NCBI GenBank assembly: GCA_010015675.1
Contig: ML976978.1
Location: forward strand, 15,463 to 79,462
Reading direction: 5' to 3'
Length of the DNA stretch: 64,000 bases
Source of the DNA: Byssothecium circinans
Taxonomy: Eukaryota > Ascomycota > Dothideomycetes > Pleosporales > Massarinaceae
Shown here in pieces: positions 1 to 11,153 of the stretch; within the stretch, counting starts at the first letter, position 1, and the number at the start of each line of letters is the position of its first letter. The translations under genes were made by a program, and so were the position numbers. The notes beneath the pieces were generated by a model. The model worked only from the letters and a program-made list of their open reading frames with translations. It made no database searches and was not told where the DNA came from.

Positions 1-230
1 TACCCGCGTGCGTCCTCTTCAAGTATCCATTGTACAAGGAAGTCCTCTTGTTGTGGAGTTAATCGTTGCTGGTATACGTGGCTGTTTTGCCAGTTTTGTG
101 AACCGCGTACGCGCCTCGAGAGCGTGGCTAGGGGGACGTTGTATGCCTTTGCAGCAGCTCGTTGACTAGGAAAAACACCAGCATTGAGATCACTAATAGC
201 TGCTTGAATTGCTGCCTCACGGTTGGCCAT
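1..230 (-). mobile_element. pogo/CENP-B-type DDE transposase, N-terminal fragment cut by window edge
   Basis: The minus strand is open from an ATG at 228-230 to the left edge, about 76 residues. It begins MANREAAIQAAISDLNAGVF and continues with RAAAKAYNVPLATLSRR, then QQRLTPQQEDFLVQWI. This is the layout of fungal pogo/Fot1/Tan1-like transposases: a psq-type helix-turn-helix (about residues 5-45) followed by the start of a CENP-B-type HTH. The DDE catalytic part would lie outside the window. No stop is seen in the visible part, so the copy may be recent. It sits about 300 bp upstream of the NPC1 start and is divergent from it. The family is recognised with good confidence; activity is unknown. 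Confidence 0.85.
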
Positions 231-334
231 TTTGGTAGGGTGGATGTGGAGATATCGCGATTTTTTTGAGGGGTGGAGGATTTCGGCGCGGTGTCTCATA
301 TCCCTGGGTGTCTCATGACCCGATGCGCTAGCTT

Positions 335-364
335 ACAGCTCACAGCTCACAGCTCATAGCTCAC
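335..364. repeat. short tandem repeat of the 8-mer cagctcac upstream of NPC1
   Basis: Three to four imperfect copies of cagctcac lie between the transposase fragment and the NPC1 start codon. The motif gtgtctcat also occurs twice just before it (about 292-317), where the terminal repeat of the pogo-like element might be expected. No target-site duplication can be assigned from this side alone. Confidence 0.5.
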
Positions 365-528
365 GGTGACGACACCACATGCACAACACCACGGTCCGCC
401 GCTGCATTTTCGCCTTCCTTCACCCTCCTTCACCCTCGCCTCATCCTCACACTTCGACGCCGTAAGAGACTATCCGCTGTTCTCTTGGCACTGCCCGAGT
501 CTGTCCCGACGTCGCGTCACGTACGGCC

Positions 529-3500
529 ATGGGGAAGAAGCGGTGCTCTCGCGGCGGATGGGGGGCAATAACGGCGGGCCTGTTCTCCATCTTCGTCGCG
601 TCTGCACTCGCCGGGCCTGACCTCACTACGAAGCATGAGAAGGGGCGGTGCGCGATAAGAGGGCATTGCGGGAAGCAGGGCTTCTTTGGCTCCGACCTGC
701 CCTGCCCCGACAACGGGTTGGCGCACAAGGCCGATGCCGACGTCGAGAAGAAGCTGGTGGATATCTGCGGCGACAGGTGGTCCGACACCGACGTGTGCTG
801 CAGAGAGGAGCAGCTCGATGCGCTCAAGACGAATCTCGACCGCGCGACGCCCATCATCAACGCCTGCCCGGCCTGCAAGGAGAACTTCTTCAACCTGTTC
901 TGCACATTCACGTGCTCGCCCGACCAGTCGCTCTTCATAAACGTCACAGGCGCCGAGCCCAAGGGCGACAGCTACCTCGTCACCGAACTGACCCATCTGG
1001 TGTCGAGCGAGTATGCGTCGCAATTCTACGACAGCTGCAAGGACGTCAAGTTTGGCGCGACCAACGGCAAAGCGATGGATTTCATCGGCGGCGGCGCGTC
1101 TAACTACACCCAGTTTCTCAAATTCCTCGGCGACAAGAAGTTCCTGGGCAGCCCCTTCCAGATGAACTTCCCTCGTCCCAACAAGACGGCGTTCCTGGAC
1201 ATGACGCCGATGAACAAGACGGCGCACCCGTGCAACTCGACCGACGACAGGTACCGATGCGCATGTTTGGACTGCGGCTCTTCCTGCGCAGAGCTTCCAG
1301 AGGTGTCCGAGGCCAAGCAGTGCTACGTCGGCCTGCTGCCGTGCATGTCATTTGCCGTCATCATCGTCTACTCGGTCTTCCTCGGCCTGCTCTGCCTTGC
1401 AGTCGCCGGCCATGTGGCCTACCGACAGCACGCGAACCATAAAAACGAACGTCTGCGTCTTCTCCGCGACATCGAACCGAGCGACGACGAAGACGAGGGT
1501 GACATTGTCCACAGCGTGGGTATGCTGGACAGGCCAACGAAGCACTACTTCATCAACACGTGGTGCGACCGCATGTTCAGCCGTCTTGGATATGTGTGCG
1601 CTCGCTTCCCAGTCATCACCATCGCCACCAGTATCCTGGTCGTCGGACTGCTGAGTCTGGGTTGGTTGCGATTCCAGGTAGAAACCGACCCAGTTCGCCT
1701 GTGGGTATCGCCAGATTCCGCTGCCGCCCAGGAGAAGAACTTCTTTGATGAGAACTTTGGACCATTTTTCCGCACCGAGCAAGCCTTCCTCGTGAACGAT
1801 ACCGGTGGCCCTGTGCTTAGCTACGACAACCTCCACTGGTGGTTTGACGTTGAAGGTCGCATCCAGCGCGCCAAATCGTACCAAGGTGGCCACACGCTGG
1901 ACAGAGTGTGCTTCAAGCCTGTGGGCGATGCCTGTGTGATTCAATCCCTCTCCGGCTACTTCCAAGGCGACATCAACAATGTCTCGCCTGGTTATTGGGA
2001 GGACGATCTCAAGGCTTGTGTTGACAACCCTTCATCATGCCTGCCGCAGTTCCAGCAGCCCCTTGATCCTCATCTACTCTTCGGTGGCGTCAATGAAAGC
2101 GTTCTCGACGCCCAGGCGATCATCGTCACTTGGATCGTCTCGAACCACCCCGAGGACACTCCTGAGCTCAACCGCGCAATGGACTGGGAAAACAGCATCA
2201 AGGACCTCATGCTTGCAGTGCAAGGTGAGGCTCGCGACCGGGGTCTGCGACTCAGTTTCAACACTGAAGTCAGTCTGGAACAAGAGCTGAGCAAGAGCAC
2301 AAACACCGATGCTAAAATCGTCGTCGTGAGCTACATCATCATGTTTTTGTATGCCTCTCTCGCCCTCGGCTCAACCACACTTACTGCTCGATCGATCCTC
2401 CGGAATCCCGCCAACGCACTCGTCCAGTCCAAGTTCATGCTGGGCATTGTGGGTATCCTCATCGTACTCATGTCCGTCTCTGCTTCCGTCGGACTCTTCT
2501 CCGCGGCTGGTATCCAGGTCACCCTCATCATCGCCGAGGTCATCCCCTTCTTGGTTTTGGCCGTCGGTGTTGACAACATCTTCCTCATCGTCCACGAATT
2601 TGAGCGCGTCAATATCAGCCATCCTGAAGGTTCCATCCCAGAACGTGTGTCCAGAGCCTTGGGCCGCATGGGTCCTTCCATCCTGCTTTCCGCAACTACC
2701 GAGACGATCGCTTTCGCGCTGGGTTGTGCCGTCGGCATGCCTGCCGTGCGAAATTTCGCCGCGTATGCTGCCGGCGCCGTCTTCATCAATGCTGTTCTTC
2801 AAGTCACCATGTTCGTCGCAGTGCTGGCTCTCAATCAACAGCGAGTCGAGAGCAACCGTGCCGACTGTTTCCCATTCCTTCGTGTGCAACGAGCCGACCA
2901 AGGCTATCTCAATGGCGGTATGGGTCATGGCGCTGGTGAAGAAGGTGGTCTGCAAAGATTCATTCGTAAGACGTACGCTCCTGCGCTGTTGGGTAAAAAG
3001 ACCAAGGTCGTCATCGTGGCTGTCTTCTTTGGTATCTTCACCGCCGCCCTGGCGCTGTTCCCTAAAGTACAGCTAGGCCTAGACCAGCGCATTGCTATAC
3101 CGACGGACTCCTATCTCATTCCTTACTTTAACGATCTCTACGATTATTTCGACGCCGGACCACCAGTCTACTTTGTTACCAAGGAGCTCAACGTTACCCA
3201 ACGTGAAGAGCAAAAGGAGCTCTGCGGACGCTTCTCCACCTGCCACCAGGGCAGTCTAGCCAATATTATCGAGGCGGAACGCAAGCGACCAGAGGTATCA
3301 TTGTTGGCAACCTCGGCCGCAAATTGGCTGGATGACTTTATTCTTTGGCTCAACCCGGAAAATTCGAAATGCTGCGTCGACGACGACGGAACGCCATGCT
3401 TTGAGGGTCGCAAACCACCATGGAATCTGACCCTCAGCGGTATGCCCGAGGGACAAGAGTTCATTTCCTACTTGAACCGATGGATCGAAGCACCCACAAC

Positions 3501-4409
3501 AGAAGACTGCCCCATTGGTGGAGCAGCCGCATATTCTGACGCCCTTGTTATCGACAACAAGAAGCTTACTATCCCCGCCTCCCACTTCCGCACCTCTCAC
3601 ACCCCGCTACACTCCCAAGAGGACTTCATCGCCTCCTACAGGGCAGCTCGAAGAATCGCCAAAGAAATTGAACAGGATGTGGGCACTGAAGTGTTTCCAT
3701 ACTCCAAACATTACATCTTCTTTGATCAGTATCTCTCCATCGTGCGCCTTGCCGGTGCGCTCATCGGCTCCGCACTCGCAGCCACGCTTCTCGTCACCAC
3801 TATTCTTCTCGGCTCATTGCAGACTGCGATAGTCGTCACGCTCGTTGTAGCTATGACCGTCTCCGCCATTATCGGATCCATGGCGCTCCTGGGTGTATCG
3901 CTCAACGCCGTCTCGCTCGTTAACCTCATCATCTGTGTTGGTATCAGTGTAGAGTTTACAGCGCATATTGCAAGAGCGTTCACGTTCCCCAGCCGAGCGA
4001 CTATGGAACGTGCGCCACGGCATAAGTTCAGAGGTCTCGATGCCAGGTCTTGGACGGCCATGGTCAACGTGGCGAGCTCAGTAGTCAGCGGCATCACGAT
4101 TACAAAAATTCTCGGTGTGGGTGTACTAGCTTTCACAAGAAGCAAGGTAAGCGTTCTCTCCTGGTATATCAAATATTCATAGTTAACACGATGCAGATTT
4201 TTGAAATCTATTACTTCCGTGTATGGCTAGCTCTCATCATCTGGGCATCTACCCACGCTCTCATCCTTCTTCCTGTTCTCCTTTCCCTCTTCGGTGGCCG
4301 GGGTTACATTGACCCGGAGTCGGAAGGCGGGCTGGAACAGGACCTGCGTAGTCGACAGTACCCTGCGCTGTTAGGGGACGACGATGAAGGGTGGGATAGT
4401 GACGAATAG
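529..4409 (+). CDS. ncr1: NPC1 intracellular cholesterol/sphingolipid transporter (yeast Ncr1 orthologue)
   Basis: Two exons, 529-4146 and 4197-4409, joined by a 50-nt GTAAGC...GCAG intron, give 1276 aa, close to the family length. This late-endosomal/vacuolar membrane protein moves sterol from the lumen into the membrane. A signal peptide (about 1-28) is followed by a Cys-rich N-terminal sterol-binding domain (about 30-260), a first membrane segment near 271-293, a second near 359, a sterol-sensing domain of five segments (about 590-775), a large second luminal region and a C-terminal RND-type membrane block from about 1060. Without the intron the protein would stop inside the last membrane block; the spliced exon restores RVWLALIIWASTHALILLP and an acidic tail. 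The start ATG lies in GCCATGG, a good fungal context. The next gene is convergent. Confidence 0.96.
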
Positions 4410-4684
4410 TTGGGATATGTGCTATGTATATATACCTAGGTCTCAATCGCTGAAATTGGAATTCCAGAAATGAAGAGGTTCAGTTGATTTTTGTGTATCG
4501 TGTACAGATTCAACCATGGCCAACGACTTCGCCTAGGTACAATGTGATGTCGCATGTGAAGTACTTGGACCAGATGCAATCTTTCAGTCTGATATCGTAG
4601 TTATGTACAGTGTTATATGGTATCTCGTTTTTATATCCAACCTGGCGTTTTAAATCCATCCAATTCGCCCGTCGAAGTCATATA

Positions 4685-6243
4685 CTATGAACCTTCGACC
4701 TGATCTGCCCATGACTTTCCTGCTCCAGAGGGCGAGAGCGGTGTCAGACCGAAGGACTCCGTCTTTTTGATGCCCGGGCGATCACCGCCTTCAGTGTCCG
4801 CTGATTTGGAGTCCGAGGCTTTCAGATCGGCAGTCTTGGTCTTGAGCGGGAAATCGAGTTTCTTAGGGCCTGAGGGTGCGTCTTTGGGCGCTGCAGCGGA
4901 GGCAGGAAGATCGGGGAAGTCGGACGGCTTGGGCGGTTGTTGCGTCTCGGGTTCTCTTCGAGGAGTGTTGGCATTGTTGTAGTCGCCTCGTCCACCACGA
5001 CCTCCTCTGCCACCGCGTCCTCGTCCCCTTCCTCGTCCACCAGTCGCATTGTGGTCTTCCGGCCCCCCATCCACGGCCCAGCCCTCATCTTTGGCGACTG
5101 ACCGTGGTGTCCCCGCGACACCCCCATACATACCCCTACTGGCTCCCCTTCGTTTCTCCTCCCCCGTCCCACTAAATCCCTCCTCTTTGTCCTCATCCCA
5201 CGCCCTACCCTTGGCCTCCAATTTCCTCTGCCTGTTCCGTTCCCGCTCGCCCATCATCTGCTGCCTATTCTGGCGATCTTGCTTCTGCCTCTCGGCGTTC
5301 TGTTTCTTGCGCTGAATATCCTGTTCGAGCGCGACGGCTTCGCGGGCTTCGAAGTTGGCGGCATCAGCTTCGGCACGTGCGTGGGCGGCTTGGAGGGATT
5401 CGTTCTTGGAGCGCATAGAGGCTAGTTTCGCGTCGAGTTCGGCGGGCGTGAGGCGTGTGCGGGGTGTGCCGCCGGTGAGGGTGCGGTCGCCACGGACCGA
5501 GTGCGTGGGCTTGTCGTTTTTGGGGCCGAGGGGCGTGGAGGGCGTTTCGGCGGAGGTGCTCGTTGCTGTGGGCTCTGCGTCGGTAGCGCTTGTGGATTCG
5601 GGAGCAGCGCCATCTTCAGTATTGGCCTCCTTGTTCTCGTCTTTCCTGATATCGTGCGTTACCCTTCCCTCCAAGGTCGGGTTCCCGTTACGTCCTCCTC
5701 TGCCACGACCCCTTCCCCGGCCTCGACCCCGCCCGCCGCGCTCGCCATTCGCGAAGCCCCGCGGTGTGTGATGTGCGTGTTGCGATTGCCCAAGGCCGCC
5801 AGCGAGTGTGATGTCTTGGGGCATAGGCTCTTGGGGTGGGATTTCGACGGGGTTGTGCTCCACGACTGGTTCGGCTACCGGCGTGAAGTCATCGTCGAAG
5901 AAGAGTTCATCTGTGCTGGCGGTTTGCGCGAAAGGGTCTACGGAATCATCGTAGTTGTACTCGTGCGCCATGTCGGGAGGCTGGGGGAGATCAGTGAGTG
6001 TTCTCAATTGGGTTTGTTATGCCAATGTCGCAGGTCGCAAGTGATGGCGTAGTGGTGAAGAAAAGGAGAAAACTACGGGAAGCGTACTTGAGGTGCGTAA
6101 CCCGTGTCGACAGGCAGTGGGTCGGGTTGCGATACTTGGTGCGGCTGCGTCTGCGACTGCGTTTGCGCTGGCGGTGCGGGCGGCGGGGATTCTTTGGCGG
6201 GCGCAGGGGCCTCGGCTTTTGGTGCCCACTTTGAAGCAAGCAT
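4685..6243 (-). CDS. Arg/Gly-rich (RGG) protein, probable RNA-binding protein
   Basis: Exons 6088-6243 and 4685-5980 (complement), with a 107-nt intron, give 483 aa. Exon 1 starts MLASKWAPKAEAPAPAKESP and supplies an Ala/Pro/Gln-rich head. Exon 2 holds an acidic stretch, a first RGG/RG box (about 140-155), a Lys/Arg/Glu/Gln-rich coiled-coil-like middle (AELDAKLASMRSK to RQRKLEAKGRAWDEDKEE), a second RGG box (about 375-400) and a Ser/Pro-rich end finishing KSWADQVEGS. RGG boxes commonly bind RNA and are targets of arginine methylation. I do not recognise a named family; Stm1/Habp4-type or other ribosome/mRNA-associated proteins are possible. It is convergent with NPC1. Confidence 0.85.
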
Positions 6244-6558
6244 TTTGCGAATGTGTATAATTTCTTTGGTAAAAGTGTTGCGTAGTGAACTGTGCTTGCA
6301 GAAACGGGGAGGATGTTTGAAAGTTGCTTGAATGCGAATTGAAGTGTAGATGCCGAAGCTAGACTAGATCGGGAATAGTATTCACATCTGTAGACGAAGC
6401 CCCCTCATCGTCACTAGCTTAGCTTTGTTGAGCTTAATCGGAACGTGACCGGCACGAACTACTCCTCACCATTTCAACAATGTTCTACCCAGCAGCAATA
6501 ATCACCGTAGTCCGGGTTTATTTGTTCTTTTGAAACTTTGAACGCCGCTTAATCTATC

Positions 6559-6907
6559 ATGAAGGCGGCACAGTTTTTCGGCCAGAACGATGTCCGCTTC
6601 GTCAGTGTTCCTAACCCGAAATCCAAGGACCATGAATCTCTTGTTGCTATTGAGTGGTGTGGAATCTGTGGATCGGACCTTCATAAACACCTCATTGGTT
6701 CATCCTCCACTGCTTCGCAAACCTTATCCTAGGTATTGACAAGTAACAGGACCCATGACATGCCCACCCAAGGAACGTCCGCATGCCATCACCAGTAGAT
6801 CTATCCTAATGGCACTTGGCCCTGAGTTGTGCGGCCGTGTTGTCAGCGCTCTTGTAGGATCAAACCTCTCATCCAGTCAAGCTGTAATAGACTTTCCCTC
6901 AACCTAG
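6559..6907 (+). pseudogene. truncated (R,R)-butanediol/medium-chain dehydrogenase remnant
   Basis: The sequence starts MKAAQFFGQNDVRF and has the zinc-binding EWCGICGSDLH of zinc-dependent medium-chain dehydrogenases. A 52-nt intron (6698-6749, GTTCAT...ACAG) joins it in frame to GPMTCPPKERPHAIT and LGPELCGRVVS. In this family that second stretch normally reads like LGHEFCGRVV, so a zinc-ligand His appears replaced by Pro. The frame ends after about 100 codons, while family members run to about 350-380 aa, and no Rossmann domain follows. What remains is the 5' quarter of a gene that has lost its catalytic His and its cofactor domain. The intron still being spliceable suggests recent decay. 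Confidence 0.75.
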
Positions 6908-9900
6908 TCATGCAGTACCACGTTCACTCGCTCAACTGCTTTCGGGTAATTCAACCACACTATATTTCCCCGCACACTACAATTTCAACCTCCAATCGAA
7001 ATTTCACCCCATCTCTGTACTCCGAAATGTAGCACCTCGCTTCCATCAGTACGTACTGCCATGCAAGCAAGCAGTCCTCCTTTCATCTCCACCATTCGCC
7101 ACGTGGCCGCCTGTCACAATTCAACCTTATCGATGGTCACTTGTATAGAGTTTGGACTCATTCGGCTGGGGCATAGTTTTGTATCATTCCGGGCCGTTGT
7201 ACAGAGGCAGGATGGTGGATTGCGCGTTGATGAGTAGTCAGATGGCGATGGCGGGCACGATGGTGTACTGCGTGTAACATGTTGATGTTGGGATAATGAT
7301 AGCTGCAGCGTTGGAAGGGAGGAGGTTTGATCTGAGCTTTCATTGCGTTTCGCCGAGTTTATTGTTGGCGAAGGTGGGAGAGCCTATTGTGGAGTGATTA
7401 GGGTGAGGACATTACTGGTAAGGGAGAGGCGAGGGATAGGAAAGGGATCGTGGGAGAAATTGAAAAGGGATAGGGATGGAAGGCGGGGTTTGGAGAGGAT
7501 GCGTGATGTGTTGGTGTTGTTGGGGATGTCGCGGATGAGCTTGGTTGTCGGTGTGAACCTGCACATCGCCGGGGGCTTCGTTGTTAATGAGAAAATTGGA
7601 TGCGCAATTTGAGTGAAGGGGATTGTCGGATGACTGTCCACGCTGGCTACGAGGCTTGACGTGCGTTGTACGTGCCTGTATCGAGGCGGCATTTGGACTC
7701 GCAAAAGAAGTAGGTAACATAAAGCTCCTGTCTCTCCACGCTGACTGATCCGGCCTACCTGATTCAGAAAGTCCTCTCCACTGGTTCACTTTCCTTGCTG
7801 TGGCGTTTTGTCCCACTATGGTGCAGACTTTGCGTTACTTTTTATTACTCCATGTATCGTTTGGAACGGCCCGTGGCGGAAACTTGCCCTAGCTCGCGGC
7901 TTATGGGGGCGGCGTTGGCCTCCGGAGTGTTGAAGAGGTAAGCAATGAGCAAAAGGAGGCAAATCTCGCGGAGAGCAACTGAGTCGAGGGGGTGAAACGT
8001 GCCTGAGCCTATTTTCTTATTACTTTTTCTGCGCTACTTCGAATGCGGAATATTTGCAGGTCTCAGCAATGGGAGAAAACGGGCGCGCAATACTGCTCTT
8101 CTGGCGAGTGAGGGGGGAAGGAGACGCCTTGGTCATATGCCCGTGGCATTTTTAACCAATGTTGTCCCCGTTTGTTGTGGAAGTGTGGTGGGGTGAGATA
8201 AAGTTGCCTGTCGCAGAAATCAGTGTGTCAAACACGCGTCGAACTTGGTATTGCACTTGCAAAATCTCAAAGATAAGCTCAGAATAATGATCTACAAAAC
8301 TCATCCAACAGAACTTCCGTACCTAATCATCTACTTAATCCTTGAGCTTTAACAACGACGCGAGTTTTCGATAACGTACTTCCCGACCTTAGAATATTAT
8401 CTTCCCGCGAGAGCTTACCTATAGCAGCTATAGAATTTGAAAGGATAGGAGTGACTGCCACATTTATTGATGGTCCATCGCTTCGGCTTGCATTTGAGGT
8501 CGGTTGGAAATATCACTGTAACCTTGGTCCTGTCCTGTTCGTGCGAGTCGGGGTGGATTCTAGCTTGGCTCGAAGTTCTCATGACATCCGCAAAGTCGGC
8601 AGACTGGGGATACTGCCGGACTTTTACGTTCGAAAATTCCTTGTGCTGCCTTTGCTGTCACGCTTCATAAATGGTTGCTCAAGCCTGCTCGCAGGAGTAG
8701 GATTCTGCAGTTCAAGGCGCCTCATGTTTCGAAACAAAGCACCAGTCCTCGCCGTCTTCAAATAAACGGTCTCTTTTCGCGGCTCTACTGGCGTAGAACC
8801 GCTTGAAGTGGCACTGGGCACTCCACACAGAGAGCCCTGCAGAAGGCAAGCTTATTTCGCTCAACCCCGGCCTAGTGTCAAAACGTCAAATTCTACTGCG
8901 AATCAGGCACAGCCATGCCTAGCGTAGTCTGGGGCTCAAACGGACCTCCGATTTGGTGCCTGGCGCTACAGTGAACCATCACTGTGGAACTTTTCGCGTG
9001 GCGCCGGTGGTAGCACGTCGGCTAGGCACGTCTAGGCCGCATGGTCCGAGACGGATTTCTGGTGATGCTTTGGTTTTCTAGTGTTGTACCAAGTACTGCA
9101 TCGCTTTCTAGTATTGCCTTCTTTTCCTTTGTCCTAGTGGTGCTATAAATGGAAATCCTTGAGTGGAGCGGGAAGGTTTCTCGGAGTCAAAAGCTGACGT
9201 CCTTACGCCCGGCGGGACTCACGCCTCTGCTGAGAAAACCGACGAAGCAAATATCGCAATCATTGCCTCCGCGAATAAGATCGCCTGATGAAAGAAGTGA
9301 GCAGCGGACTTGTTGATGTGCTAGGCTGAAACAACGGCCCATGCGCAAGCGGGAAAGCGAAGCCTGCTCCACCCCGGGGTTTAATCCCAGAGGTCCATCC
9401 GATCACATCACAACAGCCCGGCGGCGTTGACCCACCAGGGCACATAGTCAAATCTCAAACGTAAAATAGACATGGCGTCGACACGTCGTGATGCGCCATG
9501 GCTGTCTCGCCAACTCCACGTCTATCCAGTGACCTCGGGAAGACTCGGTCGTTGCGCTAGCAGAACAACACTGCTTCGAAGACGACGGAAATCATCTCTG
9601 GTGTCATGCTTGGCCTCGCGCGAGATGTCGGTTGTGGAAAAAAACATTTTGGACGGACAACGCTACAAAGTAGTCCGCACACGCCTCGTGACGATCCGCG
9701 ACCACCGATCCTTCCTGCAGACTCGTGCGAACTAGTTTGTTGGATACCGTATTAGCGCTCAGGCCTAGTGCATGAGGCTTTGTATCATGAAAATCACAAG
9801 GGCGCCACGCCGCATGGCCCACCAGCCAAAGCGGGGCTAACCGTAGAGTAAGCTCTTACGCTTGGGCAGCCGTAACAGTCCGCTGAGCTGAGGATACAAA

Positions 9901-10089
9901 AGGCCTCGTTTGTCCGCCTCTATTTTCTCGTCACCACCGCTTCTACTCGTTTACAGTCGTTCCTTTACACCCACTCGGGCAGTCATTCATTCCTATAGCT
10001 CTGGAGCTATTTGCTGTACCCTCACATTCATTTTTTGCACAGATCCTTACCAGTCCTTCTTTGGAAGCTTCCCATACCCATCTTTCAAA
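6908..10089. other. 3.2-kb gene-poor stretch
   Basis: Several short open frames occur (for example near 7343-7612, 8451-8765 and 9472-9735), but none has a recognisable domain, intron structure or coding-like composition. The stretch contains dispersed repeat copy A (8245-8422). The last few hundred bases are the likely promoter and 5' leader of the AA9 gene. Confidence 0.6.
8245..8422 (-). repeat. dispersed degenerate repeat, copy A
   Basis: Read on the minus strand it begins ctctcgcgggaagataat and continues through aaagctcaaggattaag. It aligns by eye with copy C at 41165-41335 and partly with copies B (16255-16362) and D (13480-13620). The shared order is: cgcgag-rich box, pyrimidine/purine stretch, aagct(c/t)aaggatta box, then gagtttt(g/a)tag and attatt boxes. 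It has no coding capacity. The family looks like a short non-autonomous element or the end of an old transposon. Confidence 0.5.
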
Positions 10090-11153
10090 ATGCAGTACAA
10101 CATCTTCACCGGCGCCCTCCTTGCGGCCCTCGTTTCTTCCGTGGCCGCCCATACCGATGTCACGCAAATCTCAATAAACGGCAAAACCTATAAGGGCTTC
10201 TACGGTGCCTCCAAGTCGGAATGCAAGAAAGACTCTCCCGCTTGGTGCACCAACCAAGGTAGGTTCGAAGCTTACAAAACGAGAGGGTCACGTGATCCGA
10301 ACCCGCCCTCCAACACCTGTACTGCTACGCACCCCAGCGACCAAAGCTAACTTTTAACTAGGCTGGGGTCATCAACCTGTCATGGGCGACAAGATTAACC
10401 ACCCTGATATCATCGCTCACAAGGATGCTACGCCATCTTCCTTCACCGCCGAGGCTCCCGCGGGTTCCAAGGTCTCTTTCACCTGGTTTCGCACCGGTGA
10501 CTGCGCGGCAAAGAACGAGGTCGGCTGGGATTGCAGCCACCATGGGGGTTCAAGTATGCAAGCCGATTTTGCTTTGTGTCTTAAGAGTCAACACGAGGCG
10601 CACTGACACTCCCCTTGATGAGCTTTGCTGACTTTCTCCCTACTTAGGCACGTGGCTCGCTCCTTGCGATGGTGATTGCAGCAAGGTCGACAAGACCAAG
10701 CTCTCTTTCTTCAAGATAGCCGAGGCAGGCCTTCTTGGCTACCCTGCTGGTACCCGTTATGCTACTGGCAACGCCAAGGAGCAGACCGGCAAGTGGGCCA
10801 CTGATGTTATCTTCTACGACAACAAGAACGTCGACACTGTCACCCTGCCCAAGGACATCCCCAGCGGCAACTACGTCCTTCGCACTGAGCTTTTCTCCAT
10901 CCACAACAACGGTGATGTCTCCCAGAGGCAGTTCTGGCCCCAGGCCTTCAACATCAAGATCACGGGCGGAAATGACAATGCCAAGGTCCCCGCTGGTGTC
11001 AAGGCTACTGAGATCTACAAGAAGACGGATCCTATTCTCACCTTCGATCTTTACCAGCACGCTGCTGGTGCCACTTTCAAGTCTCTACCTGGCCCGACGC
11101 TAGCCTCTGTTGCTAGCACCTCCAAGAGGAGCCACGCTCGTGACTTCTCTTAG
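10090..11153 (+). CDS. AA9-type (GH61) lytic polysaccharide monooxygenase, divergent copper site
   Basis: Exons 10090-10258, 10362-10553 and 10648-11153 give 288 aa with phases that agree at both introns (103 and 94 nt). A signal peptide ends ...VSSVAA before H, so the mature protein starts with the copper-binding His1 required by LPMOs. PAWCTNQGWGHQP, NHPDIIAHKDATP, SHHGGSSTWLAPCDGDC and LRTELFSIHNNG follow the AA9 order, giving the second copper His and the outer-sphere His. AA9 enzymes oxidatively cleave cellulose or hemicellulose outside the cell. Oddities: the usual QFYPQC is QFWPQA here, so the axial Tyr is Trp, and both Cys of the conserved disulfide (IICH and PQC) are Ala. The C-terminal extension (KSLPGPTLASVAS) has no cellulose-binding module. 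An upstream in-frame ATG gives no signal peptide and was not used. Confidence 0.9.

Noticed and set aside
447..1227. Long minus-strand open frames opposite the NPC1 start
   Set aside because: They lie entirely antisense to a clear NPC1 coding exon and have no motifs; a by-product of GC-rich codon use.
4767..6052. Plus-strand open frames over the RGG protein gene
   Set aside because: Antisense shadows of Gly/Arg-rich and Ser/Pro-rich codons; no start context or domain.
9472..9735. 87-codon plus-strand frame before the AA9 gene
   Set aside because: Arg-rich, no domain, no intron and overlapping a minus-strand frame; likely chance.
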